Assembly: GCA_020650975.1 (NCBI GenBank)
Contig: JAIPMN010004134.1
Span: 1-64,000, forward strand
Reading direction: 5' to 3'
Source of the DNA: Apostichopus californicus
Lineage: Eukaryota; Echinodermata; Holothuroidea; Aspidochirotida; Stichopodidae
Length of the DNA: 64,000 bases
In this document: piece after piece, positions 1 to 56,800 of the stretch
How the letters are laid out: each line of letters starts with the position of its first letter
Position numbering within the stretch: position 1 is the first letter of the stretch
Program-made: the position numbers and the translations under genes
Notes under the pieces: generated by a model
Database searches by the model: none
Seen by the model: only the letters and a program-made list of their open reading frames with translations
Told to the model about the DNA's origin: nothing

Positions 1-1000
1 GTATACAGTCTCTAGGGTCCAGTCTATAGTATCCAGTCTATAGTATCCTGTCTCTGGTATCCAGTCTATAGTATCCAGTCTCTAGTATCCAGTCTCTAAT
101 ATCCAGTCTCTAGTATCCAGTCTATAGTATCCAGTCTATAGTATCCTGTCTCTAGTATCCAGTCTATTGTATTAAGTCTCTAGTATCCAGTCTATAGTAT
201 CCAGTCTATAGTATCCTGTCTCTAGTATCCAGTCTCTAGTATACAGTCTCTAGGGTCCAGTCTATAGTATCCAGTCTATAGTATCCTGTCTCTGGTATCC
301 AGTCTATAGTATCCAGTCTCTAGTATCCAGTCTCTAATATCCAGTCTATAGTATCCAGTCTATAGTATCCAGTCTATTGTATTAAGTCTCTAGTATCCAG
401 TCTATAGTATCCAGTCTCTTGTATCCTGTCTCTGGTATACAGTCTATAGTATCCAGTCTCTAGTATACAGTCTATAGTATCCAGTCTCTTGTATCCAGTC
501 TCTAGTATCCAGTCTCTAGTATCCAGTCTCTAGTATCCTGTCTCTGGTATACAGTCTATAGTATCCAGTCTCTAGTATACAGTCTCTAGTGTCCAGTCTC
601 TAGTATCCAGTCTCTAGTATCCATGTTTCTTGTATCCAGTCTCTAGTATCCATGTTTCTTGTATCCAGTCTCTTGTATCCAGTCTCTAGTATCCAGTCTC
701 TAGTATCCAGTCTCTAGTATCCTGTCTCTGGTATACAGTCTATAGTATCCAGTCTCTAGTATACAGTCTCTAGTGTCCAGTCTCTAGTATACAGTCTCTA
801 GTATCCTGTCTCTGGTATACAGTCTATAGTATCCAGTCTCTAGTATACAGTCTATAGTGTCCAGTCTCTAGTATACAGTCTCTAGTGTCCAGTCTCTAGT
901 ATCCAGTCTCTAGTATCCAGTCTCTAGTATGCAGTCTCTAGTATCCAGTCTCTAGTATCCAGTCTCTAGTATCAAGTCTCTAGTATCCAGTCTATAGATC
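1..1000. repeat. 14-bp minisatellite array, unit close to AGTCTCTAGTATCC
   Basis: About 70 head-to-tail copies of a 14-bp unit, with variants CTCTAG/CTATAG/CTCTTG and TATCC/TATAC/TGTCC. Longer blocks recur, for example the series from 1 returns from about 241, so the array has higher-order structure. It runs off the left edge and ends about 120 bp before the first EGF exon, so it is intronic. Confidence 0.95.
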
Positions 1001-1119
1001 AGGCACAATGTCAGAACTCATTGTACGTCAATCAAAGTGACAGATCTCTCAAATCATCAGTTCGTCTGTTACCAGTTAATTGTACTGTCATTAATCATAA
1101 ATACTTTCTTTGCTTGCAG

Positions 1120-44346
<43,227 letters not shown>

Positions 44347-47300
44347 AAGGTCGATCGGGATATTTTGGAAGTATGAATGGTGCTCTTAAGGATAACGTTA
44401 AAATCGCATAGTAATGTAAGTTTATGAATTGTGCGAGAATAAGAAGACTAAAATTAAAGTGTTGTACGCTGATGTTGACAGATTTCAAAAGTGGTCAAAC
44501 TTGACTCATTTTGCTGCCAGAGTTGCAACAAGTCACATCACATTTTAATCTCAAGTCAAGTCATCATCATCACTTTATATTTCCCCGAGTGGAGTCATCG
44601 CCTCGAGTCACTGCTTTTATATTTATGGGGCAAAATTTTACAAAATCGGTGACTCTAGTCTGGCAGAGATCAAAGGTTAATGTCAAATCAAATAATTATT
44701 TTCAACTATTATCAGGATTACTAATTGCATTGACTGTATCCAGTGTGTAAGATTTTCTTCTTTCAATGTATTTCTCTGGAATAGGAACAGCTTGATTTAA
44801 ATACCATTTATTAAAATGATACATTTTTAATAGTATTCAGCAGATCTAGCTACTCATGGCAGAGGCCTAAAGAAAACAGGAATGTTTTGTCCTGAAACAA
44901 AACAGAAATGACATTCTTGTTTTTGACTCAATGGCTGTTACAAATCTCTGCAGGTTCCTCTGTGATATTTTATTAACAATAACATGACTAACATTCTTTT
45001 ATTGTACCACCTGGCTGTTAATCAGTGTTCAGACATGTTATGTTACATTGTTGTTATGCTCATGTTGTTATGCTCATGTTGTATGCACATGTTGCGATGC
45101 TCATGTTGTGTGCACATGTTATTATGCTCATGTTGTGTGCACATGTTGTTATGCTCAGTCACAACATTGCCAGATCCTGTCTACATATCAGTTTGAAGTT
45201 GTCCCTCTTCTCTGCCTTTGAATGTCATCTGCCATAACAGTTCCTACAGACTGTCAATAATGATATATTATTCATTATTATTAATAATGATATCTGCAGG
45301 CAGGTATTTAGCAGTTATGGAATGCTCTTTATCAATTTAAATTTCTTCAAATTTAAATAACAGTGACTGCTGCAGTCACTGGTATTTTGTCTACAGAGGT
45401 ATCATATTACAGAATGAACCTGCCAGACCGTATTAAAAATATTTCTTTGAACAAAGCTGAGAGGAGAAAAGAACTGTACTAATTTTCAATATATATTTTC
45501 ATTTAGTCTTTCATATTAAGTAATGTCTCAGGAATTTCTAACATCTCTTGTGAGATAGGGGTAAGAGATTTTTCATTGACAATTTTGTTTTTTGTTGGAA
45601 AGTTTTCACTAATAATGGCACACTACTATAAATACCACCTTCTTTATCTGATTTGTCACGATAAAAAACATTATCAACAATTCTGTCCTTATAATTTTAT
45701 ATTTAGGAATCAAATATGTATATTTAAGTTATTTTGTGTAAAGGTGTCATAAATATGTAACAAACACATGTATGTATCCCGTAGTCTCAGTAGTTATTTA
45801 TAGTAGGTTAGAATTAGAAAAAAATTGTTGTTAGTAGTAAAACTATACTCTCCAAGATTAAAAACGTCAATTCTCGGTTGTGGTAGGATACGAAATATGG
45901 TCCTGCGTTGTGTACAGTCATTATGAGTCTACTACGTACAGTAGTTGAAGTTCCCACTGTACAGCTGGTTAGGACTAGAATCCTTACTACACTAGAAATA
46001 GTGAGAATACTCACAAAACAATTTTCATCAATATGATACTGTCATGGTGACAGCAGGTTTACTCAGGCTAGTAGAATGTAACTTTACATATTGTCAAAAC
46101 TAAATCCATCTTGGGTTTTGGGAAATGACATGTCCGTAATGATAGCACTGCCAAGTCAGCAAGACTTGTCAGTTTCTCACGCCTATATGGCAGTTTCGAT
46201 CGCAACGTTTGGTTTCAAAATGTCAAAAGAGGTAGTCTGCATACGTTATGTAATTAGGACAGTTTTGGTTTCAAATTTGGTATTTTCTTGTTGCTGTCCA
46301 GAATTTTTGCTTCGATAACGTAACCACCTCATATAGCTCATAGCTCAAATGTAAATTGCAACTTTTGTGTCTCTGTGTGAATGAATTTAATGGATGTACT
46401 GTATAATGGTGATGATCATGGCATGCTATATCATAATTAGGTAAATATAATTAGGCCATGGTCATTTTCTAAACAATATTTGTCATTTGCTTTTGAGCAA
46501 TGTGATACAAAAAAAAACTTCCTATTTTCGTATTTTGATGTACATACAAGTATTCAACATTCTCACTGTTCATCTCTCAGATAATCATATTCATGAATTT
46601 ATAAATCTCTCACATTTAAAACAAAGAACGAGTAATTCACGCTTCTTTCTTTTGTTTTTGTTATTTTCTTTATTTCCTGTTTCCCTTTTTGCACTTACAA
46701 TATAAACATTTCTAGATGAAATAACTCTTTGTAAAGACCTTTATACCATTCAGAAATCAGAGAACTTTCCTCTTTCTAGATGAAATAACTGTCTGTAAAG
46801 ACCTGTATACCATTCAGAAATCAGAACTATCCTAGGGGTTGGGGATACCATTTTTCAGTATAGGTGAGCGTCAGGACGGATTACAAAATTTTAAAGTGTC
46901 CAGATTTTTTTATGGTTTCGACAAAGTTGTAGCAATTACAGAGGAAACACTTTCTCACAAGAAAATGAAGAAACAAAAGAGTGACTTGGCCATTATAAAG
47001 ACCTGGACATTGTAAAACCTTTCTTGAGGTGATTTGGCAATCCAGACAGAAAACAGACAGTTGTCAAATAGAAAGTCATTTAACCATTCTGATCTTAAAC
47101 TGAAATGAGCTATTATCTGGTACAATCTCTTATCCCATCAAATGGTGGAGACCTATCAGCTCAGACCCCTATGCAGGCTGCAACAACTTCTCCTGGTTTG
47201 AGTCCATTTTGCAACCCTGTTCAATGGTGAAGCAAGATTATTTCAAGCTTTCTGCCCAAAATGCCATTTTCTCTAATAAGTGATAATAGTAAGTTCCAGT

Positions 47301-47426
47301 CCCATTGCTTTTGTAATAACCAAAGCTGTTAATGCTGTTCAAATTAATAAATACATTGACATTGTTACCATGGTAAAAAAAAAGATGATAACAAACTTGA
47401 AACAACAGAATGTACAACATATGCTA
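44347..47426. other. Presumed 3' UTR and intergenic stretch
   Basis: No coding exon seen. A variant poly(A) signal ATTAAA lies at 44453-44458. A 27-bp-type repeat of ATGCTCATGTTGT / GTGCACATGTT words spans 45040-45160. A two-copy 64-bp duplication (TCTAGATGAAATAACT...CCATTCAGAAATCAG) lies at 46711-46830. AATAAA occurs at 47346. Confidence 0.7.
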
Positions 47427-49229
47427 CTAGGACAAGGTCTGCAGGATATCGGTGGCTCTTCTCCATTGTACTTTCATCTTCTTTACCTCTTCTGCATCCT
47501 CCTCCTCCTCTCCATCACTAGATTTTCCCTCTTTGTCAAGATCTTGTATCTTGTCCTCCAGTTTTTCAATTAACCCTTCGGCTTGCTTGACGGTGATCTC
47601 CCTGGCCTTACCCCGGAGATTCTCCAAATACCGCAGCAATACATGGAAATCAGATTTGGGAACCTGAAAGACACAGTTGGAACGAGATATTGGATTTAGC
47701 AATTTCAGCCGCTCTGCAAAGTGAAATGCAATCTGGAGTTTCTGGACATACAAGAATAAACACCTCCTATGGGGATGGTTGGTAAGCTCGGGTCAACCTA
47801 ATAATAGGCTGTGAAAACATTTCGGGTGGGTCATGAGATTTTTTCACAGACATCAGAAAGTTTTCTGAGCTATCGGATAGATCATGATTAAGATTTTTTT
47901 TATTTAACATCAAGTCAGTAGTCAAGCTACTTTTATTGCATTCTGAGCAGCAATTCTGAAGGGTTGGTGTTTGGTGGGTCATGGCTCAGAAAATCCAGGT
48001 GGGGGAGGGGTGGGTGGGGGGGGGAGATTAGTGGACATGGTAGAATAACATAATATATACATTTTTTCAAAAGACTGCTACAACAGCAGAAGGTACACAC
48101 AGATACACAAGACAAAAAGACATTGTGACATCCTTTTTCGGAACATTGAATTGCTATTCAGGAACTGAAGAATCTATTAATAATTATGAACCAGAGGTCT
48201 AAATGATCTCAGTGCTCCTAAAGAGGCAGGTCCTAGTACCCCTTGGTGTGATATGATGACTGACCCAGATAGTCCCTCAAATTGTCACATGGGACAAAGC
48301 ACAAATCCCTCCAATCCTTCACTTGTGCATACCAGTAACAATCATCAGTGCTGCCTGGTTCCTTTCAATATTTGAACTCTCTCCTCTCTTGGGCTTTGTG
48401 CCTACATTATCCACATTACAGCTAACTAAGCCACATACTGACTACACTGATTCCAACATTGTTTACTATATACTACATCCTCATATGGTTCATATATAAC
48501 ACATACTGCTGCACCACCTACCTTGACTTTGTCATACATATTCTGTAACAGCCAGACCTGTCTGACTTTCTGAAAGTGCCAAGAATCCCGTTCCTTGTCC
48601 CACAGTTGTAGGTAGCGCAGACAGGGTCTTTGAGAATCCGACTGAGGTGTGCTGCCACCTCCTTCTCCTTCTTTCTTCTTCTTTTTCTTTTGTTTGTTCT
48701 TGCCTTTTCTTTTAGGTGACGGTTTCACCTCCAGATTTCCAGTGTTCCCTTCCTCTGACGTCTTGGCAGTGTCCATCTTATCCAAAGTATCAACTACATC
48801 ACTGGTATCCTTTTTAACGTGCCTTTTCTTTCTCCACTTCTTCTTATCACTTAGCGATGCATCTGTCATTTCTTCATCCACAACTTCTCCCTTCTCTGGC
48901 TGTCCATCCTTCTCCTCTATGCTATCATTCGACGGTGCCTTATTGTCACTTTTAGAAACACTTGCACCCCCTCCGATCTTTTCTACCCTTTTCCGTTTTC
49001 TGCCCTTCTTGTTTGTTTGTTGCGGCGCAGTTTCCTCAACCGGAGGCGGTGGTTCCTCCATAACCACATCTTCTGGTTTTGCTCCCTTGTTAGTCTTCTT
49101 TTTGTTACGATTTTTCCTCACCTGCTTCTTTTGAACATCACCTTCCGACATTGTCATTTTTAAACAAATCCTTCCACTTTTGTTGTGAAAAACTTTAAAA
49201 GATTATCTTGGGCCTCTTCTGTTGGTAAT
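47427..49229 (-). CDS. C7orf50 homologue (WKF-domain protein)
   Basis: Two coding exons: 49157-48522 and 47663-47427, joined in phase 0 (donor AAG/GTAGGT, acceptor TTTCAG) into 290 residues. The first 170 or so residues are lysine-rich and low-complexity, with several nuclear-localisation-like runs (KKGRKRKRVEK, KRKGKNKQKKKKKK). The C-terminal part carries the WKF domain: LRYLQLWDKERDSWHFQKVR, QVWLLQNMYDKVKV, then FHVLLRYLENLRGKAREITV and a terminal RRATDILQTLS, matching vertebrate C7orf50 (about 194 residues; function unknown, nucleolar by report). The N-terminal extension is longer than in vertebrates. ATG at 49157 is the first in frame; the exon probably starts at an acceptor (ATGGACAG) at 49229. 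Confidence 0.88.
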
Positions 49230-50520
49230 CTGTCCATATACAAAAAGAGAAGAAAAGAATAGCTAAATGAATACCAAGTTAATGTTAACTTAGACCTTCT
49301 GCACATTAATGAATTTACTTCAGGACAGGTGGTACCAATTTATGACCAGAAAAGAAAAGGTTGCAGGCAAATATGACCAGTTTGCTGATTTTTGTGATAT
49401 TTTCACATTAACAATAACAGAGTACAGAGTGAGAATATATAAGGCTATATAATATTATGCCTCATACTTCTTTAAGTAATCCCTAATTACAAACACCCCA
49501 AGCCTCCTGTAAATTATACACAGCTTAACTGTTCTGACATGAACTCAGTCTAACCATCCTTATCGCTGTTCTTTGATACTTTCTCATGTTTTCATCATCC
49601 TGAATTTGGTATCCTAAAATTGAGGAAAAATATAGTGTACAGGTAAGTGGAAAAAAAAGTTGTTTTCCGCACAAGAATTTTTTCAGCGGAAAGTATTGTG
49701 CGGAAATTACCGTGTGCTGAGAACAACTGAAACCAGGCCAAACAGGTTAAATTTGTGGATTTATTCAGGGCCTTGGGCATATTCCCTGAACAGTACATAA
49801 AATTAGAGGTCACTTTTAGTCCAGGGATGGTACAGGAAATCTGGGAACTGTCCCTTGAAATCAGTCTGGTCACCGTACTTTTGTCTTTTATAAGGAAGGT
49901 CGCAAATCAGGAAAGGCACAGGTGCATTCACCTGACAATCAGCACTTGCATGTTCACTCTGCAGCCAGCAATATTAAAGCAAATAAGTTATAGTTTTTCA
50001 CTGCAGTTGGATGAAAAGTGGTCGATATTGCCCTAACTATTTATCTTGCTGCCAGCTGAATAAATGAGTGCAACAAGTTTTTTACCCAGCTGCCAGCAGT
50101 ACAGTACAAGGACTGACAGTCATTCCATTCCCACAGCTGCCAGTCAAATAAGAAAACCTACCAAGTACCATTTTGTTCACCCCACAGCAGGACAAACATG
50201 GAATAAGGCAGAGTAGCCATCTGTCCTCGTTCAGACAAAGATGGAATCCCAAGTTGAAGTCGCATGATCTACAATCTAGTTAATTGCCACATGATCGGTA
50301 GGCTAACTCACTATCATATCCGTACCTAGTGCTCACCATAGAAATATCGCAAAACTTGGCCTAGCCTAGTACTAGATATGTGAACTACCCTTTGGCTTCA
50401 TACGAACTAGCCTACAACTTATACAAGCTTTCTGCCTAACCCTTAAATTGTCAAGTTCATGACATTTTTGATACCATGGTGTTACCGTTCTATATGACAA
50501 GATACAATGCGTTTTCTTAC
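49230..50520. other. Intergenic region or 5' UTR intron of the C7orf50 homologue
   Basis: No coding exon. On the minus strand, ACG/GTAAGA at 50521 is a good donor and a pyrimidine-rich acceptor stands at 49230, so a non-coding first exon upstream of 50521 spliced to 49229 is plausible. No repeat recognised. Confidence 0.45.
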
Positions 50521-50560
50521 CGTATAATTGGGATCAGACCACGTCCATTCTGATACCTTA

Positions 50561-50703
50561 CCAATTATTTTGCACGTGCGATTCATGGAGTCTACGACAT
50601 TGCAAAATACCTGTAGTCTATTGTAAAAACAAACTTGATTGGTTAAATGAAGAGTGTCATTCATATTACGACCTACCTGATTGGTTGTGTAGTACCGGAA
50701 GTA
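50561..50703. promoter_or_regulatory. Likely bidirectional promoter
   Basis: Within 143 bp: CCAAT (50561-50565), E-box CACGTG (50573-50578), two inverted CCAAT boxes ATTGG (50638-50642, 50680-50684) and an ETS/GABP-type site ACCGGAAGTA (50694-50703). It lies about 100 bp before the ATG at 50807 and just upstream of the putative minus-strand first exon ending at 50521. Confidence 0.55.
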
Positions 50704-50806
50704 AAGTACCCATCGAGTAAACAAGAACCTTATCCCGGGAAAGTAGTATACCAGCTGATACTTCCCCAACACACCAGTCGTTGTGTTAATCAACATTTGT
50801 ACAGCA

Positions 50807-53800
50807 ATGGCAGCCTCTCAGAAGTTCTTCGCTGACTCAAATCCTGAGACATGGCAACAGGTTTATGAACTTTACGACACGGCTCTAGATCTGAGAGCTT
50901 CAAAGATAACCAAACCAGGTGGCAAGAAGACGCTGAAAGAATTAGATAAATGGTTGGTACATTAGGATATAGCAACCCCCTGAGCGTAGTTAGTATGTAA
51001 TCCTAGCCAAGATCAACAGTTTGCATAGCATACATTATCCATTTGATTTAATTTGCAAGCTCCAAATGCAAGTTCGATGATTAGTCTTGCTTCTTGCAGG
51101 TCAATGCTTCAACCTTTCTTCTACTTTGCATGAATTAAGTTCTCTCATGTTATCTCATCTGTATATGATTATGAAGTTGAGAGTTTGTCTATCTCTATAC
51201 CCTTGGCCTTAGTTAATAATACTAAACACTTATAAGGGTCTAATTAGAAGCAAAAGTTGTCAAAAGCGTCATACAAATATCATCAAAACCCAAAACAATA
51301 TCAGCAAATGTACCTTGTGAATAGTTGTGTTTCCAGCTTAGCCATGAACAGTGATTTATCGGGTATGCATTTTAGATAATTGGAGGGAATTCCATGAATT
51401 TGGACCAGAGATACAAAAAGCATGCTTACTATAAGTAAGAACAACAGTTTGAGGAACAAGTAACAAAATTAGATTGACGGGAATGGCATTTGAATTGTCC
51501 AATGCCAATAATTTCACAGAGATAATATGGTGAAAAACGATAGATGCAGCAATGCACCAAAGGTCCAAAGTAATAATTTTGAATTGTTTTCTTGCTTCAA
51601 TTGGTAACCAGTGCAACGATTTAAGAACGGGGGTAATGTGGGGTGCATTTTGAATGCTCAAACAGCAGTTTAGCAGCCCAGTTTTGGAAGCTTGACCAAT
51701 AAAAATGGAGTTACAAAAGTCGAGACGAGATGTCACAAAAGCATGAACTAAACGTTCTTTTAGTTCACAAGACAGAGAGTTCCTTATAGATCTTATATTT
51801 CTGAGGTGTACACACATGATTGAATAGATATCAGTTGATGTTTACACAGTTACTCCCGATATCAGTTGATGTTTACACAGTTACTCCCGCCCTCCCCCCC
51901 CCCCCCCTATTGTAAATTGTGTCTGTGAAAAAAGCAGTCTTTGCAAATCTATGAGACAGAGAGAGCCACAGAATTCAGATGGGAGTGGCATTGTTAATAG
52001 TTGTGTGTGAAAAGCTTACTAAAGATATTTAGTATGTACCTAGCTTGAGCACGTACATAAGCAGATAGTAAGACTAGTGACCCCACAAATATATTCAGTT
52101 ACAATATACACTTTTATTTTCTTGGAACTCAACATTAATCAAATATTCAAACATGTATACCGTTCGTCTTTTGAAATTTTCCAGCATTGGAAACTATTCT
52201 ACCTTTTAAAGATGTGATTATCTTCCAAATTGTCAAATATTTCACAGGTTCCAGCAAGAATTACCAAATGAAATTTCAGCACGAGAACCTAAATACATGA
52301 ACAAAGAAGAACTCACCAAACTTATGAAATGGAAACTAAGTGTAAGCATTCCTGATCATTATTTGTTGTATCTTTATTTGTTTCTTTATTTTTTTTTTAA
52401 ATTTTCCTGCTTGGATGAAAATTTCAGAAGTTTGCAAAAGTGTAAAATGTGAACTTAACTCATAGATACAGCTATTTCTAATTGTTTGAGTTATAGTATT
52501 AAAAGAGATAGTACCCTTTGGCAGAAATATAAACCTAATGGTGAAAGGATGATTGCAGGCACAAACTCAATGTTGATATTTAGTTGATTTTTAAGAAATG
52601 ACCCTTTATAGGCATCACAGTTCATTAAAGTGACTGGATTACCTAAGTCCAGCACACAGGTCACTAGGGTCAGATCCTCATATAGCTCACTAGGAAAATG
52701 GCTAAATATGGTTGAACAGAAAATTCTCGCAAAGGCTGAAAAATTGTCATATTTATTCACTGAGGCAGATGAAATGACTTTCAAATGTCTCTATAGCAAA
52801 TTATTTGTGTCTGATCATGTTCAGTCGGGCAGTGTGCGGCCAGTTTAACTTTCAATGTTTTTATGGAACATGACAATATCTCGCTTGCTCACTCACTACC
52901 CATTGGTTACACATCTTTTATGAATTCGCTCATTTTACCAGTTTAGCATCTTTCGTATTTATTTGCAAAACAGAGAGGAAAGTTTCGACCAAGACTCACT
53001 GAGATGGTCCAGACAAATGATGCCACTCTGGTAGAAACTACCACAAAGAAGGCCTTCAAGAAAGTTTCAAAAAGTTTGAAAGGTGCAATCAAGGAACTGT
53101 GTGTTTTGAAAGCTGTTGGGCCAGCCACTGCATCAGGTAGGTTTAAACAGATGGTAACAATTAATTAATTCAGTGCCTTAAGGCACTGACTTGTCACACC
53201 AAGGGAAGACAGATGAATTGGGGTGTTTGTGTGAGGAAGGGGAGATGGAGTGGGGTGTTTGTGTGAGGTAGGGAAGATGGAGAGGGGTGTTTGTGTGAGG
53301 AAGGGGAGATGGATTGGGTGTTTGTGTGAGGGAGGGGAGATGGAGTGGGGTGTTTTGTGAGTAAGGGAATACGGAGTAGGGTGTTTGTGTGAGGAAGTTG
53401 AGATGGAATGGGGTGTTTTTGTGAGGAAGGAGAGATGGAGTGGGGTGTTTGTGTGAGAATGGGGAGATGGAGTGGGTTGTTTGTGTGAGGTAGGGGAGAN
53501 NNNNNNNNNNNNNNNNNNNNNNNNNNNNNNNNNNNNNNNNNNNNNNNNNNNNNNNNNNNNNNNNNNNNNNNNNNNNNNNNNNNNNNNNNNNNNNNNNNNN
53601 NNNNNNNNNNNNNNNNNNNNNNNNNNNNNNNNNNNNNNNNNNNNNNNNNNNNNNNNNNNNNNNNNNNNNNNNNNNNNNNNNNNNNNNNNNNNNNNNNNNN
53701 NNNNNNNNNNNNNNNNNNNNNNNNNNNNNNNNNNNNNNNNNNNNNNNNNNNNNNNNNNNNNNNNNNNNNNNNNNNNNNNNNNNNNNNNNNNNNNNNNNNN

Positions 53801-56800
53801 NNNNNNNNNNNNNNNNNNNNNNNNNNNNNNNNNNNNNNNNNNNNNNNNNNNNNNNNNNNNNNNNNNNNNNNNNNNNNNNNNNNNNNNNNNNNNNNNNNNN
53901 NNNNNNNNNNNNNNNNNNNNNNNNNNNNNNNNNNNNNNNNNNNNNNNNNNNNNNNNNNNNNNNNNNNNNNNNNNNNNNNNNNNNNNNNNNNNNNNNNNNN
54001 NNNNNNNNNNNNNNNNNNNNNNNNNNNNNNNNNNNNNNNNNNNNNNNNNNNNNNNNNNNNNNNNNNNNNNNNNNNNNNNNNNNNNNNNNNNNNNNNNNNN
54101 NNNNNNNNNNNNNNNNNNNNNNNNNNNNNNNNNNNNNNNNNNNNNNNNNNNNNNNNNNNNNNNNNNNNNNNNNNNNNNNNNNNNNNNNNNNNNNNNNNNN
54201 NNNNNNNNNNNNNNNNNNNNNNNNNNNNNNNNNNNNNNNNNNNNNNNNNNNNNNNNNNNNNNNNNNNNNNNNNNNNNNNNNNNNNNNNNNNNNNNNNNNN
54301 NNNNNNNNNNNNNNNNNNNNNNNNNNNNNNNNNNNNNNNNNNNNNNNNNNNNNNNNNNNNNNNNNNNNNNNNNNNNNNNNNNNNNNNNNNNNNNNNNNNN
54401 NNNNNNNNNNNNNNNNNNNNNNNNTGAGGTGTTTGTCAAAGGAAGGGGATGGAATGGGGTGTTTGTGTTGGTAAGGGATATGGAGTGGGCTGTTTGTGTG
54501 AGGAGGGAAGATGGAGTGGGGTGTTTGTGTAAGGAAGGAGAGATGGAGTGGGTGTTTTTGTGAGGAGGGGGAGATGGAGTGGGGTGTTTGTGTGAGGTAG
54601 GGAAGATGGGGTGGGGTGTTTGTGTGAGCAGGGGCAGATGGAGTGGGGTGCTTGTGTGAGGAGGGGGAGATAGAGTTGGTGTTTGTGAGAGGAAGGGGAG
54701 ATGGAGTAGGGTGTTTTTGTGAGGAGGGGGAGATGGAGTGGGGTGTTTGTGTAAGGAAGGGGAGATAGAGTGGGTGTTTGTGAGAGGAAGGGGAGATGGA
54801 GTGGGGTGTTTGTGTGAGAATGGGGAGATTGAGTGGGTTGTTTGTGTGAGGTAGGGGAGATGGAGTGGGGTGTTTGTGTGAGGAGGGGGAGATGAAGTGG
54901 GCTGTTTGTGTAAGGAAGGGGAGATGGAGTGAGGTGTTTGTCAAAGGAAGGGGATGGAATGGGGTGTTTGTGTTGGTAAGGGATATGGAGTGGGCTGTTT
55001 GTGTGAGGAGGGAAGATGGAGTGGGGTGTTTGTGTAAGAAAGGAGAGATGGAGTGGGGTGTTTTTGTGAGGAGGGGGAGATGGAGTGGGGTGTTGGTGAG
55101 AGGAAGGGGAGATGAAATGGGGTGTTGGTGTGAGGAAGGGGAGATGGAGTGGGGTGTTTGTGTGAGGAACGGGAGATGGTGTGAGGTGTTTGTGTGAGGA
55201 AAGGGAGATGGTGTGGGGTGTTTGTGTAAGGAAGGGGAGATGGAGTGGGGTGTTTGTGAGAGGAAGGGGAGATGGAGTGGGGTGTTTGTGAGAGGAAGGA
55301 AGATGGAGTGTGACATTTGTGTGAGGAAGGGGCTACCAGAATGTAAGTGGGGTCATATGATAATAGAATAATGATTCTAAATGCGCCCTCATACACACTC
55401 TGTAAGCCTTTAAGAGATTTCCCCTGATAACCATTTCTTATCTGAAGAAAGAAGAACATGTTGTCTCAGCAGTGTGTGGGAACTAGTATGAAGGGGTTTC
55501 CCTCCCCCATTTGTGGGACAAATGTGTATTTTTATGGCTATTTACATGTTAATGGTCAAGCTCAATATAACATCAGAGTGGTTTGAAGGACTATTACTTC
55601 TCCTGTATTGAGCAATGCATGCTGACTGTTTCATGTTGTTGTAGTTGCCCATCAGAATTCATGAAATAGTTCCTGAGAAATGTATTTTACACTACGTCAA
55701 TTTGAAACGTGCACAGATTCCACTCTCTAAATGCAGCTTTTTATACTAATAACAAGTTTGTCACACTTAAATCCCTCCTATTCAGAACATCCTTTGTAAA
55801 AACATTTAGCTTTAAAAACAAATCATCTCTGTAAAGATAGTGCTAACCCTGTAAATGTTTTCCACCCTACAAATGAGTTCTGCACTCTAAACATTTGTTT
55901 ATTTGTTTTTGAACACTTTCAAAAAGCTTTCAGCCTAAGAACACATTCCTTTATCTTTTTCTTCGTAACTGTTATTAACTGATATTAACTTTCTTTAGAT
56001 GAAATGATTGTGGTCTTTTCTTTTTGAAGTTTTTTCAAAATAGTATTCTATGCACTTGTGAAAAGTTTGAGTTTTAAAACACTTTTTTATTTCTTTTTGT
56101 ATTTGTCAGCTATTTTAGCTGCTGGTTCACCAGAACACGCTCCTTTCATGGCGGACGAGAGCATGAATGCCATTCCTGGAATCGGTGCCTTAAAATACAC
56201 AGAGGGGCAGTACGAAGACTTCTCAGCAGAAATCAGGGATTGTATGAATAGACTTAAAGATGCAGGTAGGGTTTTTGTTTTGTTTCTTATGAAAATATTT
56301 TAAATGCATGATAGTATTAATGGCACAATATATTTTTCATGTTGGGAGGGTGTGGGGGGGGCAGGGGATGGGCAAACTATAAGTTAACGGCATTGAAGAC
56401 TCGCGCCAAACTGCGTGCGGCCATCTGAAAAAGTTAACTTTCTGTTGCTTGCAAGTGACGTTTTGTTTGTGTCGCTACAAAATGCAGACAGTAATGAAAC
56501 GTGATACCTTGTTATCTTTAGCTGGACCTGAGATGTCCATCGCTGTATCGTTTATACACTGTGCTGTGGGTGTTGACCGCAGCTGTATGTACTGACTGTA
56601 CACAAGTGTCTAATTACCAACGGTAGCACGTTGTGTGTGTATTTTCTGGGATCGATGGTGGTGTCTAACACTTCTGTTACACCTCATTCGAAACTAGGTC
56701 AGATTACGCGAGTCTTCACACCCTTTAAGTGGTAAAATGGAACATTTTGCCAGGTGAAATTCCCAGCCAACCCACTAAGTCCCTTTTCCTGGAGGGTTGA

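Noticed and set aside
1-1000. CRISPR-like impression of regular repeats
   Set aside because: Units are contiguous 14-bp tandem copies without unique spacers, in an intron of a eukaryotic gene.
48649-49134. 161-residue plus-strand open frame with a Phe-rich start
   Set aside because: Antisense shadow of the lysine-rich exon of the C7orf50 homologue; AAG/AAA runs read as CTT/TTT.
53178-55316. Very long minus-strand open frame rich in His, Pro, Ser and Thr
   Set aside because: It is the 32-bp minisatellite read antisense, including the N gap; the unit is stop-free in three phases. No splice or start context, and it lies in an intron of a plus-strand gene.
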